This document shows positions 16,835 through 25,343 of a stretch of 64,000 nucleotides of DNA, piece after piece (position 1 is the first letter of the stretch; each line of letters starts with the position of its first letter). This stretch comes from Acidobacteriota bacterium (GTDB lineage Bacteria; Acidobacteriota; Holophagae; Holophagales; Holophagaceae): contig JACQZU010000017.1 in the NCBI GenBank assembly GCA_016213735.1, forward strand, positions 124,001-188,000, written 5' to 3'. The notes beneath the pieces are model-generated. The model saw nothing but the letters and a program-made list of their open reading frames with translations, searched no databases and was not told the DNA's origin. The position numbers and the translations under genes are program-made.

Positions 16835-17961
16835 GCCCCCAGGGCTTCGCGGAAACGCCTCGCAGCGTCGTAGCCCCGGGTGAGCTCCGTCGCGAAAGCG
16901 TGGGCCTCCCTCCGCTGGGCCTCCCAGGCTTGAGGGTCGGAAAGCAGCGGGGCGAGCCTGGCGGCCGCCTGTTCGAGGAGATCAGGCGGAACGGAGGCCC
17001 GGTCGTCGGGTTTGGACATGAGGAAGCCCCCATGCCCATCCTTGAGCACCGTTCCGATGCCCCCCACGGTGGGAGCAAGGACAGGAACTCCCAGTTCCAT
17101 GGCCTCGATGAGGGCCAGGGGGAAGAACCCCTCGTTGCGGCTGCTCATGACGTAGAGGTCCAGGGCGGCAAAGGCGGGCCGAAGGTCCGGGAGGGCCCCC
17201 AGCCGGTGCAGGCGCTCGCCCAGGCCCAGGCTTCCCGCCCGGTCCAATTCCCGGGCGAGGGCAGCCTCCTCCCGTCCCGCCAGCAGCACACGGATCCCGG
17301 GGAGGAGGCGGTCCAGAGAGGCCGCAAAGCGGAGGAGGGCCAGGGGATCCTTGCGGCCGTCGATCTGGCCGCAGTAGCCCACCACGAAACCCTGCTCGGG
17401 GATCCCAAGGGTCCGCCGGGCCTCCCGGCGTCCGGCCTCGTCGATGGCGGGGCGTTCGGCCCTGGGGTAGAGGGGATGAATGATGGAGGTGGGGGCGGTC
17501 CCGAGCTGGCGGGCCACCTGCGCCTGGAAATCGTAGGTGAGGAGCCAGCGGTCCACCCAGGGGGCGACGCCCCGGTACTTGGCCAGGTGGCGATCGTAGT
17601 GCTCGTGGAGGGTCACGGCGGTGGGGATCCGGGTTCCCATCCGGGCCACCCAGGGCAGCGCCCGTTGAACACCCTTGTGGTTGCAGAGCACCAGGAGGTC
17701 CGGGGGATCCCGCCGCAGGTGGGCGAAGCAGCCCAGGGCGCCGGGAAGGTGCCGGACGTCCCGGACGCGGGGATTGCGCTCCCTCAGCTCCGGCTCGATG
17801 TCCCGTCGCCCGGGCTCCTTGCGGAAAACCACGTCCACCTGGACTGGAAGGTCCGCCATGGCGGCCACCTGCTCGACCAGGACCCGCTCTCCCCCGCCGA
17901 AGGAGAGCTTTCGATGGGCGAAGAGGACGCGCTTCACGGAACCTCGGGAAAGAATCATCAT
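16825..17961 (-). CDS. Glycosyltransferase family 4
   Basis: The 378-residue protein has the GT-B architecture of family 4. An N-terminal acceptor domain begins RVLFAHRKLSFGGGERVL. The donor domain has VVGYCGQIDGRKDP and the retaining-GT motif EGFFPLALIEAMELGVPVL. It probably builds LPS core or another surface glycan with the adjacent GT9 and hldD. Two adjacent ATG codons (17961, 17958) could serve as start. The start lies only 22 bp from a divergent regulator gene, so their promoters must overlap each other or the coding regions. Confidence 0.9.
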   Translation of the reverse strand: MMILSRGSVKRVLFAHRKLSFGGGERVLVEQVAAMADLPVQVDVVFRKEPGRRDIEPELRERNPRVRDVRHLPGALGCFAHLRRDPPDLLVLCNHKGVQRALPWVARMGTRIPTAVTLHEHYDRHLAKYRGVAPWVDRWLLTYDFQAQVARQLGTAPTSIIHPLYPRAERPAIDEAGRREARRTLGIPEQGFVVGYCGQIDGRKDPLALLRFAASLDRLLPGIRVLLAGREEAALARELDRAGSLGLGERLHRLGALPDLRPAFAALDLYVMSSRNEGFFPLALIEAMELGVPVLAPTVGGIGTVLKDGHGGFLMSKPDDRASVPPDLLEQAAARLAPLLSDPQAWEAQRREAHAFATELTRGYDAARRFREALGAWL

Positions 17962-17983
17962 AAGGCACCCCCCGCGGAGCCCC

Positions 17984-19429
17984 ATGCCCCAGGCCACCCT
18001 CTCCAAGCGCGTGCTCATCGTCGAGGACGAGGCCGGTTTCCGCGAAGTGCTCCAGATCGGCCTGGAACCCAAGGGCTTCGCCACCGAAGGCACCGGCACC
18101 CTGGAGGAGGCCAAGCGGCTCCTTCAGGAGGAGCGCTATGACGCCATCGTGTCCGACCTGCGCCTCAAGGACGGCACGGGGATCGAACTCCTCACCTGGA
18201 TGAAGGAACGGGGCCTGGACACCCCTGTGCTCATCATGACGGCCTTCGCCACCACCGAGACCACCGTGCAGGCCCTCAACCTGGGGGCGGTGGACTTCCT
18301 GACCAAGGCGCGCAACGACATCGAGGAAGTGGCCAAGGTCCTCAAGGGTCTCTTCGCCCAGGCGGCCCCCCCCGCCCCCGAGGTCCACGACATGGGCGAC
18401 CTGGTGGGGGTGGGAGAGACCATCCGGCGGGTGCAGGCCCTGGTGGGGAAGATCGCCCGGGCCGACACCACGGTGCTGGTGACCGGGGAGAGCGGCACGG
18501 GCAAGGAGATCGTGGCCCGGCTGGTGCACCGCTACTCGGACCGCTCCAAGGGCCCCTTCGTGCCTGTGAACTGCGGAGCATTGCCGGAGGCCCTCCTGGA
18601 GTCCGAGCTGTTTGGTTACGAAAAAGGCGCCTGCCCCGGCGCCAACGCCACCCGGCGGGGCCTCTTCGAGACCGCCGAGGGGGGCGTGCTCTTCCTGGAC
18701 GAGATCGGAGAGATGCCCCTGCCACTCCAGGTAAAACTGTTGCGGGTGCTCCAGGAACACAGGGTCCGCCGGGTCGGGGGCACCGAGGAGCGGCCCGTGG
18801 ACGTGCGAGTGATCGGCGCCACCAACCGGGACCTGCGGGCGGAAATCGCTCGGGGGAGGTTCCGGGAAGACCTCTTCTTCCGGCTGAACATCCTGGGGAT
18901 CGAAATCCCCCCCCTTCGTGAGCGGAGGGAGGACCTGCCGGTGCTGGTGGACCACTTCCTTCGCCGCTTCTGCGCCAAGCTGGGCAAGCCCCCCATGCAG
19001 CTGGACGCCGAGGCCTTCGAGGTGTTGAGGGGATACCCCTTCCCGGGGAATGTCCGGGAACTCGAAAACCTGATGGAGCGGTGCGTGGCCCTCAATGCCG
19101 GCGGACCCGTCTCCAGCGCCTTCTTCCCCGGCGAGGTCCTCCACCCCCGGACCGGCCAGGAATTCCCCCCGGGGAGCGCCCTGGTCCCGCCGGAGCGGGG
19201 ATTCGACCTGGAGGCCTTCCTCACCGCTCTCAAGGGCCACTACCTCCGCGCCGCCCTGGAGCAGTGCGGGGGCAACCGCACGAAGGCCGCCCGCCTCCTG
19301 GGCATGGGCTTCCGGGCCTACCGCTACTGGCTCCAGCATCTGGGAGGTCCCGAGGCCCTTCCCGCCCAATTCCCGCGACCGGGCGAATTTCCCCCCCAGG
19401 CGCCGGAGGAAGGCTCCGAAGAACCCTGA
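17984..19429 (+). CDS. NtrC/PilR-type response regulator with altered GAFTGA loop
   Basis: The 481-residue protein has a receiver domain (acidic pair near residues 14-15, phospho-acceptor Asp in [10 protein letters not shown]), an AAA+ sigma54-activation domain (Walker A GESGTGKE at 168-175, Walker [10 protein letters not shown], arginine-rich LRERREDLP) and a C-terminal Fis-type helix-turn-helix ([14 protein letters not shown]). The sigma54-contacting loop, normally GAFTGA, reads GACPGA at 215-220. The next gene is pilin-like, so a PilR role is plausible, but no histidine kinase partner is adjacent. A GGAG site precedes ATG 17984. Confidence 0.9.
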   Translation: MPQATLSKRVLIVEDEAGFREVLQIGLEPKGFATEGTGTLEEAKRLLQEERYDAIVSDLRLKDGTGIELLTWMKERGLDTPVLIMTAFATTETTVQALNLGAVDFLTKARNDIEEVAKVLKGLFAQAAPPAPEVHDMGDLVGVGETIRRVQALVGKIARADTTVLVTGESGTGKEIVARLVHRYSDRSKGPFVPVNCGALPEALLESELFGYEKGACPGANATRRGLFETAEGGVLFLDEIGEMPLPLQVKLLRVLQEHRVRRVGGTEERPVDVRVIGATNRDLRAEIARGRFREDLFFRLNILGIEIPPLRERREDLPVLVDHFLRRFCAKLGKPPMQLDAEAFEVLRGYPFPGNVRELENLMERCVALNAGGPVSSAFFPGEVLHPRTGQEFPPGSALVPPERGFDLEAFLTALKGHYLRAALEQCGGNRTKAARLLGMGFRAYRYWLQHLGGPEALPAQFPRPGEFPPQAPEEGSEEP

Positions 19430-19512
19430 ATCCTTGTCACTTTCAGCGTTTCTGGCACACTGGGATGCTTGGGTGGCCCCGTGAGCGGGGACGCCAGCCG
19501 AGGGTCGAAACC
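19430..19512 (+). promoter_or_regulatory. Pilin leader with hairpin; weak sigma54-like and structured-RNA candidates
   Basis: The 83-bp leader contains TGGCAC (19453-19458) and GC at 19467-19468, like a sigma54 promoter but with one base too many between the GG and GC elements. Downstream is a CCCCG-TGAG-CGGGG hairpin (19477-19490) followed by ACGCCAGCC, faintly like the core of type I cyclic-di-GMP riboswitches, though I cannot trace the second arm. GAGGG at 19500-19504 is the ribosome site for the pilin ATG. Confidence 0.3.
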
Positions 19513-20013
19513 ATGGGCAACCGACAGCGCCAGCGCGGCTTCTCCTTGATGGAACTGCTGATCGCCTTGATGATCATCGGCATCATCGCGACCCTGGGCA
19601 TCAAGGGCTACCAGAAATACTCGGACGCCGCCCGCTACGAGAAGGCCCGCTACACCATCAAGGTCGTGGGGGAAGGGCTGGACCAGTTCTACCTGGCCAA
19701 CGGCCGCTACCCCGACCTCACCACCTGGGACGCCATGGTGTCCGCAGGTTCACCCCTGGTGCAGAAAAACATGATCCCGGCCGACACTCCCGCCCTCGAT
19801 CCCTGGGGTACACCCTACGAAGGCAAGTCCGGAAAGGGCGACTACCTCCTGAAGTGCGCTGGGGATCCCCACAACCCCGAGGAACGGGGAGAGATCACCC
19901 GGGCCCCGGGCCGCTTTTCGGGTGGCGGGGCGGGGCAGGGCGCCGCGGCGCCCGGAGGTCAGGGCGCGCCCGCGGGAGACAAGAATCCAGGCCCGGCCGG
20001 GGGCGGGAAGTGA
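19513..20013 (+). CDS. Type IV pilin / GspG-like pseudopilin
   Basis: The 166-residue protein has a class III signal: nine-residue basic leader ending Gly9, then FSLMELLIALMIIGIIATLG, with Glu at mature position 5. Prepilin peptidase should cut before Phe10. The globular part has the GspG-type features NGRYP and LDPWGTPYEG, which favour a type II secretion major pseudopilin or similar minor pilin over a classic PilA. The last 35 residues are an unusual Gly/Ala/Pro-rich tail. Its stop overlaps the DUF177 start as GTGA, linking a pilin to a ribosome/lipid gene run. Confidence 0.88.
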   Translation: MGNRQRQRGFSLMELLIALMIIGIIATLGIKGYQKYSDAARYEKARYTIKVVGEGLDQFYLANGRYPDLTTWDAMVSAGSPLVQKNMIPADTPALDPWGTPYEGKSGKGDYLLKCAGDPHNPEERGEITRAPGRFSGGGAGQGAAAPGGQGAPAGDKNPGPAGGGK

Positions 20014-20531
20014 TCGACCTCGCCCGGCTGCCCCAGGAGGGCATGCGCCTGGAGGGCCGCCTGGCCCAGCTCCCCCTGGAGGGCCAGGAGGGGCTGCGGG
20101 ACCTGGACTTCACAGTCCTCGCCATGCCCAGCGGGGCCGACGTCTTCCTGGACGTGAAGGGCCGCGGGGTCTGGGAAGGGGTCTGCAGCCGCTGCCTCGA
20201 GCCCTTCGACCGCCACCTCGAGGTCGGCAGCCAGTTCCTGGGAAGCAAGGACCCCGACCTGGTGGCGCGCGGGTCCCACACGCTCGGGACCCAGGACCTG
20301 GACGTGGTGTTTCTGCCCGAACCTCTTCTGGACGAGGAGGCCCTCGTTCGGGAGCAGTTCCAGCTCCAGGTGCCCATGAGCCCCTTGTGCCGCGAGGACT
20401 GCCAGGGACTCTGCCCGAGCTGCGGAAAGAACTGGAACAAGGGGAAATGCGCCTGCCACCCTGAGAGGCTGAAAGAACCCTCCGCTTTGGCCAAGGCCCT
20501 CTCAGGCCTGAAGCTCAACCTGGAACCCTGA
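20010..20531 (+). CDS. DUF177 / YceD family protein
   Basis: YceD proteins precede rpmF in many bacteria and are implicated in 23S rRNA accumulation. The 173-residue product has CSRCLEPFDRHLEV in the middle and the family's Cys-rich end, LCREDCQGLCPSCGKN followed by CACH, probably a zinc site. GTG 20010 gives an N-terminus VIDLARLPQEG; longer in-frame starts run through the pilin gene. rpmF follows after 117 bp. Confidence 0.88.
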   Translation: MIDLARLPQEGMRLEGRLAQLPLEGQEGLRDLDFTVLAMPSGADVFLDVKGRGVWEGVCSRCLEPFDRHLEVGSQFLGSKDPDLVARGSHTLGTQDLDVVFLPEPLLDEEALVREQFQLQVPMSPLCREDCQGLCPSCGKNWNKGKCACHPERLKEPSALAKALSGLKLNLEP

Positions 20532-20648
20532 CATAATTCAACGGGGACCGCCCGCCCGCCGGCTTTCGCGATGTCCCCCCGAGCCACCCATCGGCGCTCG
20601 CCCTGAGCCCCGTCGTTCCTTCGACCCCCCCGTTTCCTGGAGCCTCCC

Positions 20649-20834
20649 ATGCCGAATCCCAAGCGCCGCCATTCCCGCGCCCGCCGCGACCGCCGCCGAA
20701 CCCACGACGCCCTGGACATGATGAGCGCCAGCACCTGCGCCAATTGCGGGGCCCCCAAGCTGCCCCACCGCGTGTGCCCCGCCTGCGGGCACTACCGCGG
20801 CAAGCTCGCCGTCCGCGTCGCCACCAGCGGGTAG
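20649..20834 (+). CDS. rpmF: 50S ribosomal protein L32
   Basis: L32 is a small large-subunit ribosomal protein. The 61-residue product starts MPNPKRRHSRARRDRRR and carries the zinc-ribbon cysteines in TCANCGAPKLPHRVCPACG. GGAG lies before the ATG. It sits between yceD and plsX, the common bacterial order. Confidence 0.97.
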   Translation: MPNPKRRHSRARRDRRRTHDALDMMSASTCANCGAPKLPHRVCPACGHYRGKLAVRVATSG

Positions 20835-20841
20835 GACCCGC

Positions 20842-21882
20842 TTGACGGCCCACCGCATCGCCCTCGATGTGATGGGGGGGGACCATGCCCCCCAGGCCAC
20901 GCTGGCCGGGGCCCGGGAGGCCCTGGCCGCATGGCCCGAGCTGCGCATGATCCTGGTGGGGGACGAGGGCCGCATCCGTCCCCTGCTGCCGGGCCTGGGC
21001 TTCACCGCCCCCTTCATGGACCGCACCCACGTCGTCCACGCCTCCCAGGTGCTGGACTTCCACGACGAGCCCAAGGCGATCCTGAAGGAGAAGAAGGACT
21101 GCTCCATCCGCGTGGCCGCCCAGCTGGTGCGGGAGGGCCAGGCCGAGGGCATGGTCAGCATGGGGCACACCGGCGGCGCCATGATGGCCAGCGTCCTGGT
21201 GATCGGGAAGGTCGAGGGCGTGGACCGGCCGGGCCTGGCCTCCCTCATGCCCAACCTCCAGGGTTCCCCCACGGTCTTCATCGAGGTGGGGGCCAACATC
21301 GACAGCCGTCCCGAACACATCGCAGGCTTCGCCATCATGGGGGCGGTGTACGCGGAGGAGGTCCTGGGCGTGAAGGAGCCGCGGGTGGGCATCCTCAGCG
21401 TGGGCGAGGAGGACACCAAGGGCACCGAGGTCACCCTGGAGGCGGCGTCCCTGCTCCGGGGCCATCCACACTTGAACTTCGTGGGTAACGCGGAGGGGCG
21501 GGACATCTGGAACGGCCGCTTCGATGTCATCGCCTGCGATGGCTACGTGGGGAACGTGGTGCTCAAGAGCGCCGAGGGCATCGCCCGCCTCGTCAAGGAC
21601 GGACTCAAGGAGGCGCTCACCGCGAACCTGTGGACCATGGCCGGGGCGGCCATCGTGAAGCCCGCCCTGATGAATTTCTTCAAAAGGCTGGACTACCGGG
21701 AATACGGCGGCCTTCCGCTCCTGGGGGTCAAGGGCGTCTCCGTCATCGGCCACGGCAGCAGCGATGCCCGGGCCGTGAAGAACGGCATCGGAGCCGCCGT
21801 CCGGGCCGCCGAGGGTCGGCTGCACGATCGCATCCAGGCGCGCATGGCCGAACGGATGCCGGGCGGATCGAACGGGAAATGA
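20842..21882 (+). CDS. plsX: Phosphate acyltransferase PlsX
   Basis: PlsX converts acyl-ACP to acyl-phosphate for phospholipid synthesis. The 346-residue protein begins with the family signature ALDVMGGDHAPQ and contains GHTGGAMMAS and the conserved VGANIDSRPEH and CDGYVGNVVLKSAEG segments. The start appears to be TTG at 20842, 7 bp after rpmF. It acts with fabD downstream and peripheral to the inner membrane. Confidence 0.96.
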   Translation: MTAHRIALDVMGGDHAPQATLAGAREALAAWPELRMILVGDEGRIRPLLPGLGFTAPFMDRTHVVHASQVLDFHDEPKAILKEKKDCSIRVAAQLVREGQAEGMVSMGHTGGAMMASVLVIGKVEGVDRPGLASLMPNLQGSPTVFIEVGANIDSRPEHIAGFAIMGAVYAEEVLGVKEPRVGILSVGEEDTKGTEVTLEAASLLRGHPHLNFVGNAEGRDIWNGRFDVIACDGYVGNVVLKSAEGIARLVKDGLKEALTANLWTMAGAAIVKPALMNFFKRLDYREYGGLPLLGVKGVSVIGHGSSDARAVKNGIGAAVRAAEGRLHDRIQARMAERMPGGSNGK

Positions 21883-21887
21883 TCCAC

Positions 21888-21928
21888 CACGAAGGGCCGA
21901 CGGCCCCGAAGGGCTCCCGCCCTTCGTG
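21888..21928 (+). other. Stem-loop between plsX and fabD
   Basis: CACGAAGGGC (21888-21897) pairs perfectly with GCCCTTCGTG (21919-21928) around a 21-base loop. There is no U-run, so it may be an mRNA processing or stabilising hairpin rather than a terminator. Confidence 0.5.
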
Positions 21929-21967
21929 CGCTCCAGGCCATCGTGGCGAAGATTTTGGGGGGTAATC

Positions 21968-22915
21968 ATGGGCAAGGTGGCATGGCTGTTCCCTGGGCAG
22001 GGCTCCCAGGCGGTGGGCATGGGTCGGGCGCTGGCCCAAGCGGTTCCCCAGGCGGCCGGGGTGCTCCAGGAGGCGGACGAGGCCCTCGGGTTCGCCATCT
22101 CCACCGTGATGGCCGATGGGCCGGAGGAAACCCTCAAGCTCACCGAGCACACCCAGCCCGCGATCCTCGCGCACAGCACCATGGTGGTGCGGGCCTACGG
22201 AGAACGCCTGCCGGCCCCCGACTTCGTGGCGGGTCACTCCCTGGGGGAATACAGCGCCCTGGTGGCCGCCGGCAGCCTGGCCTTCCCGGAGGCCCTGCGG
22301 ACCGTGCGGGAACGCGGCCGGGCCATGCAGAGCGCCGTACCCGTAGGCGTCGGCGCCATGGCGGCCCTGATCGGCATGTCCCTGGAGGAGGTGGAAGCCA
22401 GTTGCGCTGAGGGTGCCGAGAAGACCGGGAAGGTCGTGGTGCCGGCCAACTTCAACGGCCCGGGACAGATCGTCATCGCCGGACACGCCGAGGCCGTGGA
22501 TGCGGCCCTGGAGGCCGCCAAGGCCCGGGGCGGCCGCCGGGCCCTGAAGCTTCCCGTGTCCGCGCCCTTCCACAGCCCCTTGATGGCGCCGGCCCAGGCC
22601 CGCATGGCCCCGGTGCTGGGGGCCCTGGACATCCGCGCCCCGCGCTGTCCCCTGGTGAACAACGTGGACGCCGAGGCGGTCTCCGACCCCGCCGCCCTGC
22701 GGGATGGACTGCTGCGCCAGATCCCCGGCGCCGTCCGGTGGGAGGCCCTGACCGACCGGCTCCTGGAGGCGGGGGTGACGCACTTTTTCGAATTGGGTCC
22801 GGGGAAGGTCCTGGCGGGCCTCGCCAAGCGACAGGCCAAGGAGCGCGCCCTGGAGATCGAGGCCATCTCCATCGGGGGGCCGGAGGATTTCGCCGGGTTT
22901 GAGGGAGGCCGTTAG
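21968..22915 (+). CDS. fabD: Malonyl-CoA:ACP transacylase
   Basis: FabD loads malonate on acyl carrier protein for fatty acid synthesis. The 315-residue protein begins MGKVAWLFPGQGSQ, has the nucleophile Ser91 in GHSLGEYSALVAAG (E. coli Ser92) and the catalytic His in PVSAPFHSPLM. The ATG at 21968 fits the family start; an open frame to 21926 is not needed. Its stop overlaps the convergent helicase stop by 4 bp. The usual fabG/acpP/fabF neighbours are absent here. Confidence 0.96.
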   Translation: MGKVAWLFPGQGSQAVGMGRALAQAVPQAAGVLQEADEALGFAISTVMADGPEETLKLTEHTQPAILAHSTMVVRAYGERLPAPDFVAGHSLGEYSALVAAGSLAFPEALRTVRERGRAMQSAVPVGVGAMAALIGMSLEEVEASCAEGAEKTGKVVVPANFNGPGQIVIAGHAEAVDAALEAAKARGGRRALKLPVSAPFHSPLMAPAQARMAPVLGALDIRAPRCPLVNNVDAEAVSDPAALRDGLLRQIPGAVRWEALTDRLLEAGVTHFFELGPGKVLAGLAKRQAKERALEIEAISIGGPEDFAGFEGGR

Positions 22916-24411
22916 GCCACCTGCTTGCGCTTGGGGAGGGGACGTCCCAGGGGGCGATGGTGGCCCGGGGCGGAGGAGGGGGATTGGGGTTTGGCTTGCC
23001 AGGGCTTCCGGGAGCCCTTGGCGGCGGGGGGCCCGCCTTCCCACCGGCGGGAGCCTTGGGGAGCGTCGGCCCGCTTCCCCCCCGGGAACCTTGAGGACGC
23101 GGGGCGTCTCTCTTCAGGGGCTTCCGGCACGAAGGCGCCCTCCTGCCCCTTCCCCAGGACATGCTCCAGGAGCGCGGCCACGAGGCTTTCGGCTGGGTGG
23201 TGCTCCAGCAGGCCCGCCGCAGCCGCGCGGGACCATCCACTGGCCACGGGGGACAGGCCTCCCGCCAGGGCCCCGAGGCGCGCCTCCCGGATCATGGCCG
23301 GAGTGGGCACGGTCCGCCAGGCCAGGGTCAGACCCCCGCGCCGGGACCAGGCCTGGAGGATGCGCGCCTCCTTGGGGTCCACGATCGCCACGCTGGTGCC
23401 CTTGGCGCCTGCGCGGCCCGTGCGGCCGCTGCGGTGGATGTAGCCCTCCATCTGGGTGGGGATGCCCAGGTGGACCACCAGGGGCAGGCCCTCCACGTCC
23501 AGTCCCCGGGCCGCCACGTCCGTGGCAACGAGGATGGGCAGGCGGCCCTCCTTGAACTGGGCCAGGATGCGGTTCCGGGCGCCCTGGTTCAGGTCTCCGT
23601 TGAGGTGGTCCGCCTGCAGGCCGGCGTTGCGCAGGGCCTGGGCCACGCTCTCGCTCTCCTGTTTGGTGGCGGTGAACACCAGGGCCGAGCTTGGGGTCTC
23701 GTGCAGCAGCAGGTTCACCAGGGCCTGGGTGCGGTGTCCCCGCGCGACGCGGCAGGGGGTGTGGGCGATGTCCGCGTGGGCCGCGGCGCCCGGCTCGTCC
23801 AGACGCACCTGGCAGGGGTCCGAGAGAAACTTCTTGGCCAGGCCGGCGATGGGCCCGGGAAGGGTCGCGGAAAAGAGGAAAGTCTGGGGGTGCTCCCTGA
23901 CCGCGCCGAGGATTTTCTGGATGTCCTCGATGAAGCCCATGTTGAGCATTTCGTCCGCCTCGTCCAGGACCACGGCGCGAAGGCCTGAGAGGTCCAGGGT
24001 TCCCCGCTCCAGGTGGTCGATGACGCGGCCGGGAGTGCCCACCGCAACCGGGGCGCCGTTCTTCAGGGCCCGCAGCTGAGGAACGTAACCCAGGCCGCCC
24101 ACCAGGAGGGCGATGTCCAGCTTGGCGTCGAGGCTGCGGAACTCCGCCGCCACCTGCTGCGCCAGCTCACGGGTGGGAGCGAGGATGAGGGCCTGGAGGC
24201 CCCGCCGGGGATCCAGACGCTGAAGGATCGGCAGGCCGAAAGCCAAGGTCTTGCCCGAACCCGTGCGGCTCTGCACCAGGAGGTCCCGGCCCTCCAGGGC
24301 TGGTGGGATGGCCGCCGACTGGACCGCCGTCGGCGCCTCGAAGCCTCGGCCGGACAGGGCGGACAAGTAGGGAGCGCGGCAGCCGAGGGCTGCGAAGGAT
24401 GAGGGCGTCAC
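22912..24411 (-). CDS. DEAD-box RNA helicase
   Basis: The 499-residue protein has all DEAD-box motifs: Q-motif region GFEAPTAVQSAAIP, Walker A SRTGSGKT, PTRELAQQ, TPGR, DEAD in VVLDEADEML, SAT, and the second-domain motifs TATKQESESVA, ATDVAARGLD and HRSGRTGRAG. About 100 residues after the helicase core form a basic Pro/Gly/Arg-rich tail (KGSRKPWQAK, PLPKRKQVA) suited to RNA binding. GTG 24411 with GGAG five bases upstream is the chosen start. Likely roles are ribosome assembly or mRNA decay. Confidence 0.94.
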   Translation of the reverse strand: MTPSSFAALGCRAPYLSALSGRGFEAPTAVQSAAIPPALEGRDLLVQSRTGSGKTLAFGLPILQRLDPRRGLQALILAPTRELAQQVAAEFRSLDAKLDIALLVGGLGYVPQLRALKNGAPVAVGTPGRVIDHLERGTLDLSGLRAVVLDEADEMLNMGFIEDIQKILGAVREHPQTFLFSATLPGPIAGLAKKFLSDPCQVRLDEPGAAAHADIAHTPCRVARGHRTQALVNLLLHETPSSALVFTATKQESESVAQALRNAGLQADHLNGDLNQGARNRILAQFKEGRLPILVATDVAARGLDVEGLPLVVHLGIPTQMEGYIHRSGRTGRAGAKGTSVAIVDPKEARILQAWSRRGGLTLAWRTVPTPAMIREARLGALAGGLSPVASGWSRAAAAGLLEHHPAESLVAALLEHVLGKGQEGAFVPEAPEERRPASSRFPGGKRADAPQGSRRWEGGPPAAKGSRKPWQAKPQSPSSAPGHHRPLGRPLPKRKQVA

Positions 24412-24582
24412 GGAAACTCCAGGGGGGGCGCGGGCGACGAACAGTGCCCAGGCGGGCCCAAACAGCCAGTGTCCCATGGAAAGGCAACCCCTTGAAGCGC
24501 AATTCCACAAGGGATCCCGCCAATGTCCTGCCGGGGAGGACTTCTTTCCCCCGGGAGTTGCGGTAGGCTTTGACCTCCGAAC

Positions 24583-25275
24583 ATGGGCGCCCTGGTCTAC
24601 CTCCACGGATTCGCCTCGGGCCCCGCGGGCTCGAAGGCGAGTCATTGCCGAGCCTGGGCGGAATCCAGGCGCCTCCCTTTCCATGCCCCCGACCTCAACC
24701 TGCCCACCTTCGAGGAACTCACGCTGACCGCGCAGGTGCGCGCGGTGGAGCGGCTGCTGCGGGAGTTCAAGGATCCTCCCGTCGTGGTGGGGAGTTCCCT
24801 GGGGGGCCTGGTGGGCGCCGCGGCGGCTCACCGGGGCTGCGCCATCCGTCAGCTGATCCTCCTGGCTCCCGCCTTTGGCTTCGCCCAGCGCCGGATGCAC
24901 AGCCCCGAATGGACGGTGTATCGGGAATGCGGCGAGATGGAAGTTTTCCACCATGCCTTGGGCCGGACCCAGTGCCTCGGTCCGGCCCTGCTGGGAGACC
25001 TGCCCCACTGGGCTGACGACGGCACCTGGCGGCTCCGGGTTCCCACGGTCGTCATCCACGGCAAGCGGGACGAATCGGTGCCGCTCAGCGAGAGCGAGGC
25101 CTTCGCGGTGCGCAATCCCCAGGCCAAACTGGTGATCGTGGACGACGACCACGCCCTCCTGTCCCCGGCCACCCTTGCCAAGCTGGACAGCCTGCTGGAG
25201 GGGGTCTGGTCCCAGGCGCCTTCCCCGACCGGCGGCCCAGGCCTCCACCGTCCTCGACGCCCTTCCCCGGGGTAG
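24583..25275 (+). CDS. YqiA-like alpha/beta hydrolase (UPF0227)
   Basis: The 230-residue cytoplasmic protein starts MGALVYLHGFASGPAGSKA, typical of the small YqiA esterase family. The nucleophile is Ser72 in GSSLGG; the acid is in HGKRDESVP and the base in DDDHALL. The C-terminal 20 residues are disordered and Pro/Arg-rich. It is divergent from the helicase gene with a 171-bp shared upstream region. Substrate unknown; acyl-CoA or short ester hydrolysis is reported for relatives. Confidence 0.8.
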   Translation: MGALVYLHGFASGPAGSKASHCRAWAESRRLPFHAPDLNLPTFEELTLTAQVRAVERLLREFKDPPVVVGSSLGGLVGAAAAHRGCAIRQLILLAPAFGFAQRRMHSPEWTVYRECGEMEVFHHALGRTQCLGPALLGDLPHWADDGTWRLRVPTVVIHGKRDESVPLSESEAFAVRNPQAKLVIVDDDHALLSPATLAKLDSLLEGVWSQAPSPTGGPGLHRPRRPSPG

Positions 25276-25343
25276 GGGATGGGGGGGAAATTCACGAAAT
25301 TCCTGATGGCTCCTGCCCTCGCCGATGAGGTTGTGGGGTACCC

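Noticed and set aside
19453-19468. Sigma54 promoter for the pilin gene
   Set aside because: The GG and GC elements are 11 bases apart instead of 10, so it is not claimed as a promoter.
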